A stretch of 13,799 bases of DNA from assembly GCA_934569195.1 (NCBI GenBank), contig CAKTKB010000030.1, positions 1 through 13,799 on the forward strand. Direction: 5' to 3'. The translations under genes were made by a program, and so were the position numbers. Positions 13,145-13,799 of the stretch are shown one piece after another (position 1 is the stretch's first letter; every line of letters starts with the position of its first letter). Under the pieces are notes generated by a model that was not told the origin of the DNA, searched no databases, and saw only the letters and a program-made list of their open reading frames with translations. The DNA is from an uncultured Oscillospiraceae bacterium (GTDB taxonomy: Bacteria > Bacillota > Clostridia > Oscillospirales > Oscillospiraceae).

Positions 13145-13161
13145 GGCCGCGTCAGGCGGCC
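13145..13161 (+). promoter_or_regulatory. GC-rich hairpin in the tig leader
   Basis: GGCCGC (13145-13150) and GCGGCC (13156-13161) form a perfect 6-bp stem with a 5-base loop. It is followed by TGCAATTTT and then AGGAGGA at 13171. It could act as a weak attenuator or an mRNA-stabilising leader element. The T-tract is too short to call a terminator. Confidence 0.4.
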
Positions 13162-13184
13162 TGCAATTTTAGGAGGAACATTTC

Positions 13185-13799
13185 ATGAAGCTCAATAGCA
13201 TCGAAAAGAAGGACAATCAGGCCACGATCGTGGTAGAGATCGACAAGGAGCTGATGCAGTCCGGCGTGGAGAAGGCTTATCTGAAGGCCAGAAAGAATAT
13301 CCTGATCCCTGGCTTCCGCAAGGGCAAGGCTCCCCGGAAGATGGTGGAGGCGATGTACGGCGCCCATGTGTTTTACGAGGATGGCCTGGAGGAGATTTTC
13401 CCGCAGGTTTATGAGTTTGCCGTCGGCGGCCAGGATGTAAAGGCAGTGGGCCGTCCCAGCCTGACGGACATGAAGATCAATGACGACGACTCCGTTACCC
13501 TGACCATGACCACCGAGCTGTACCCGGAGGTGACGCTGGGTCAGTATAAGGGCCTGGAGATCGAGCGCCCCGAGGCCGTTGTGACCGATGCACAGGTGCA
13601 GGCCGAGCTGGACCGCATGGCGCAGAATGTTGCCTCTGTGGAGACGGTGGACCGTCCTGCACAGATGGGCGACACCGCCAATATCGATTTTGAGGGCTTT
13701 GACAACGGCGTGGCCTTCGACGGCGGAAAGGGCGAGAACCACGACCTGGTTCTTGGCTCCGGTTCCTTCGTCCCCGGCTTTGAGGAGCAGATCGTCGGC
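13185..13799 (+). CDS. tig: Trigger factor, 5' part
   Basis: The first 205 residues are present; the gene runs off the window. The N-terminal ribosome-binding domain carries the signature GFRKGKAPRKMVE (43-55), which docks on ribosomal protein L23 beside the exit tunnel. After a linker, the FKBP-like prolyl isomerase domain begins at about residue 160 (GDTANIDFEGFDNG, VLGSGSFVPGFEEQIVG). Trigger factor is the ribosome-bound chaperone for nascent chains. AGGAGGA (13171-13177) precedes the ATG. Codon use is strongly biased, as in rplS, in keeping with high expression. In Firmicutes clpP and clpX often follow. Confidence 0.97.
   Translation, partial: MKLNSIEKKDNQATIVVEIDKELMQSGVEKAYLKARKNILIPGFRKGKAPRKMVEAMYGAHVFYEDGLEEIFPQVYEFAVGGQDVKAVGRPSLTDMKINDDDSVTLTMTTELYPEVTLGQYKGLEIERPEAVVTDAQVQAELDRMAQNVASVETVDRPAQMGDTANIDFEGFDNGVAFDGGKGENHDLVLGSGSFVPGFEEQIVG

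Overview
The window looks like a chromosomal stretch of a moderately GC-rich Firmicute. The best guess is a gut Clostridia of the Oscillospiraceae/Ruminococcaceae type. The basis is the gene order rplS-lepB-ylqF-rnhB-yraN, strong AGGAGG-type ribosome binding sites, sigma-A-like promoters with 17-base spacers, frequent ATGA and GTG overlaps, and the marker protein families. No database search was possible; family calls rest on motifs read directly from the translations.

Left part (1-5870): a minus-strand tRNA-Pro(CGG) with a perfect consensus promoter is followed by a surface and signalling module. A secreted, membrane-anchored beta-helix protein of the Cthe_2159 carbohydrate-binding type reads leftward (298-2235). 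Reading rightward are a VTC-type polyphosphate-polymerase-like protein, a DUF4956 membrane protein, an OmpR-family response regulator and a sensor histidine kinase (2387-5810). The 150-base divergent intergenic region holds two mirror-image pairs of CTTTAGG direct repeats with 11-base periodicity. Each pair lies exactly 9 bases upstream of a -10 element, one facing each way. This is the architecture expected if the encoded OmpR-type regulator activates both arms, so the beta-helix protein, the VTC protein and the DUF4956 protein are probably one co-regulated envelope system of unknown function.

Middle (5870-7460): a MATE efflux transporter on the minus strand shares a terminator region with the kinase gene. 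It has its own promoter, with a repressor-like palindrome lying on the predicted transcription start.

Right part (7380-13069): a housekeeping run. rplS has a candidate L19-type leader and its own terminator. It is followed by a tightly packed series: lepB (signal peptidase I), ylqF/rbgA (50S assembly GTPase), rnhB (RNase HII), a YraN-family protein, an M19 dipeptidase, a degenerate threonine-synthase-like protein and a calcineurin-like phosphoesterase. Most junctions overlap by 4-14 bases. The threonine-synthase-like protein is notable because the position of the PLP lysine appears to be a cysteine and the following nucleotide-binding loop segment is absent. The window ends inside tig (trigger factor), which has its own promoter.

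The two most interesting items are the symmetric regulated VTC/DUF4956/beta-helix locus and the threonine-synthase-like pseudoenzyme inside a housekeeping operon.
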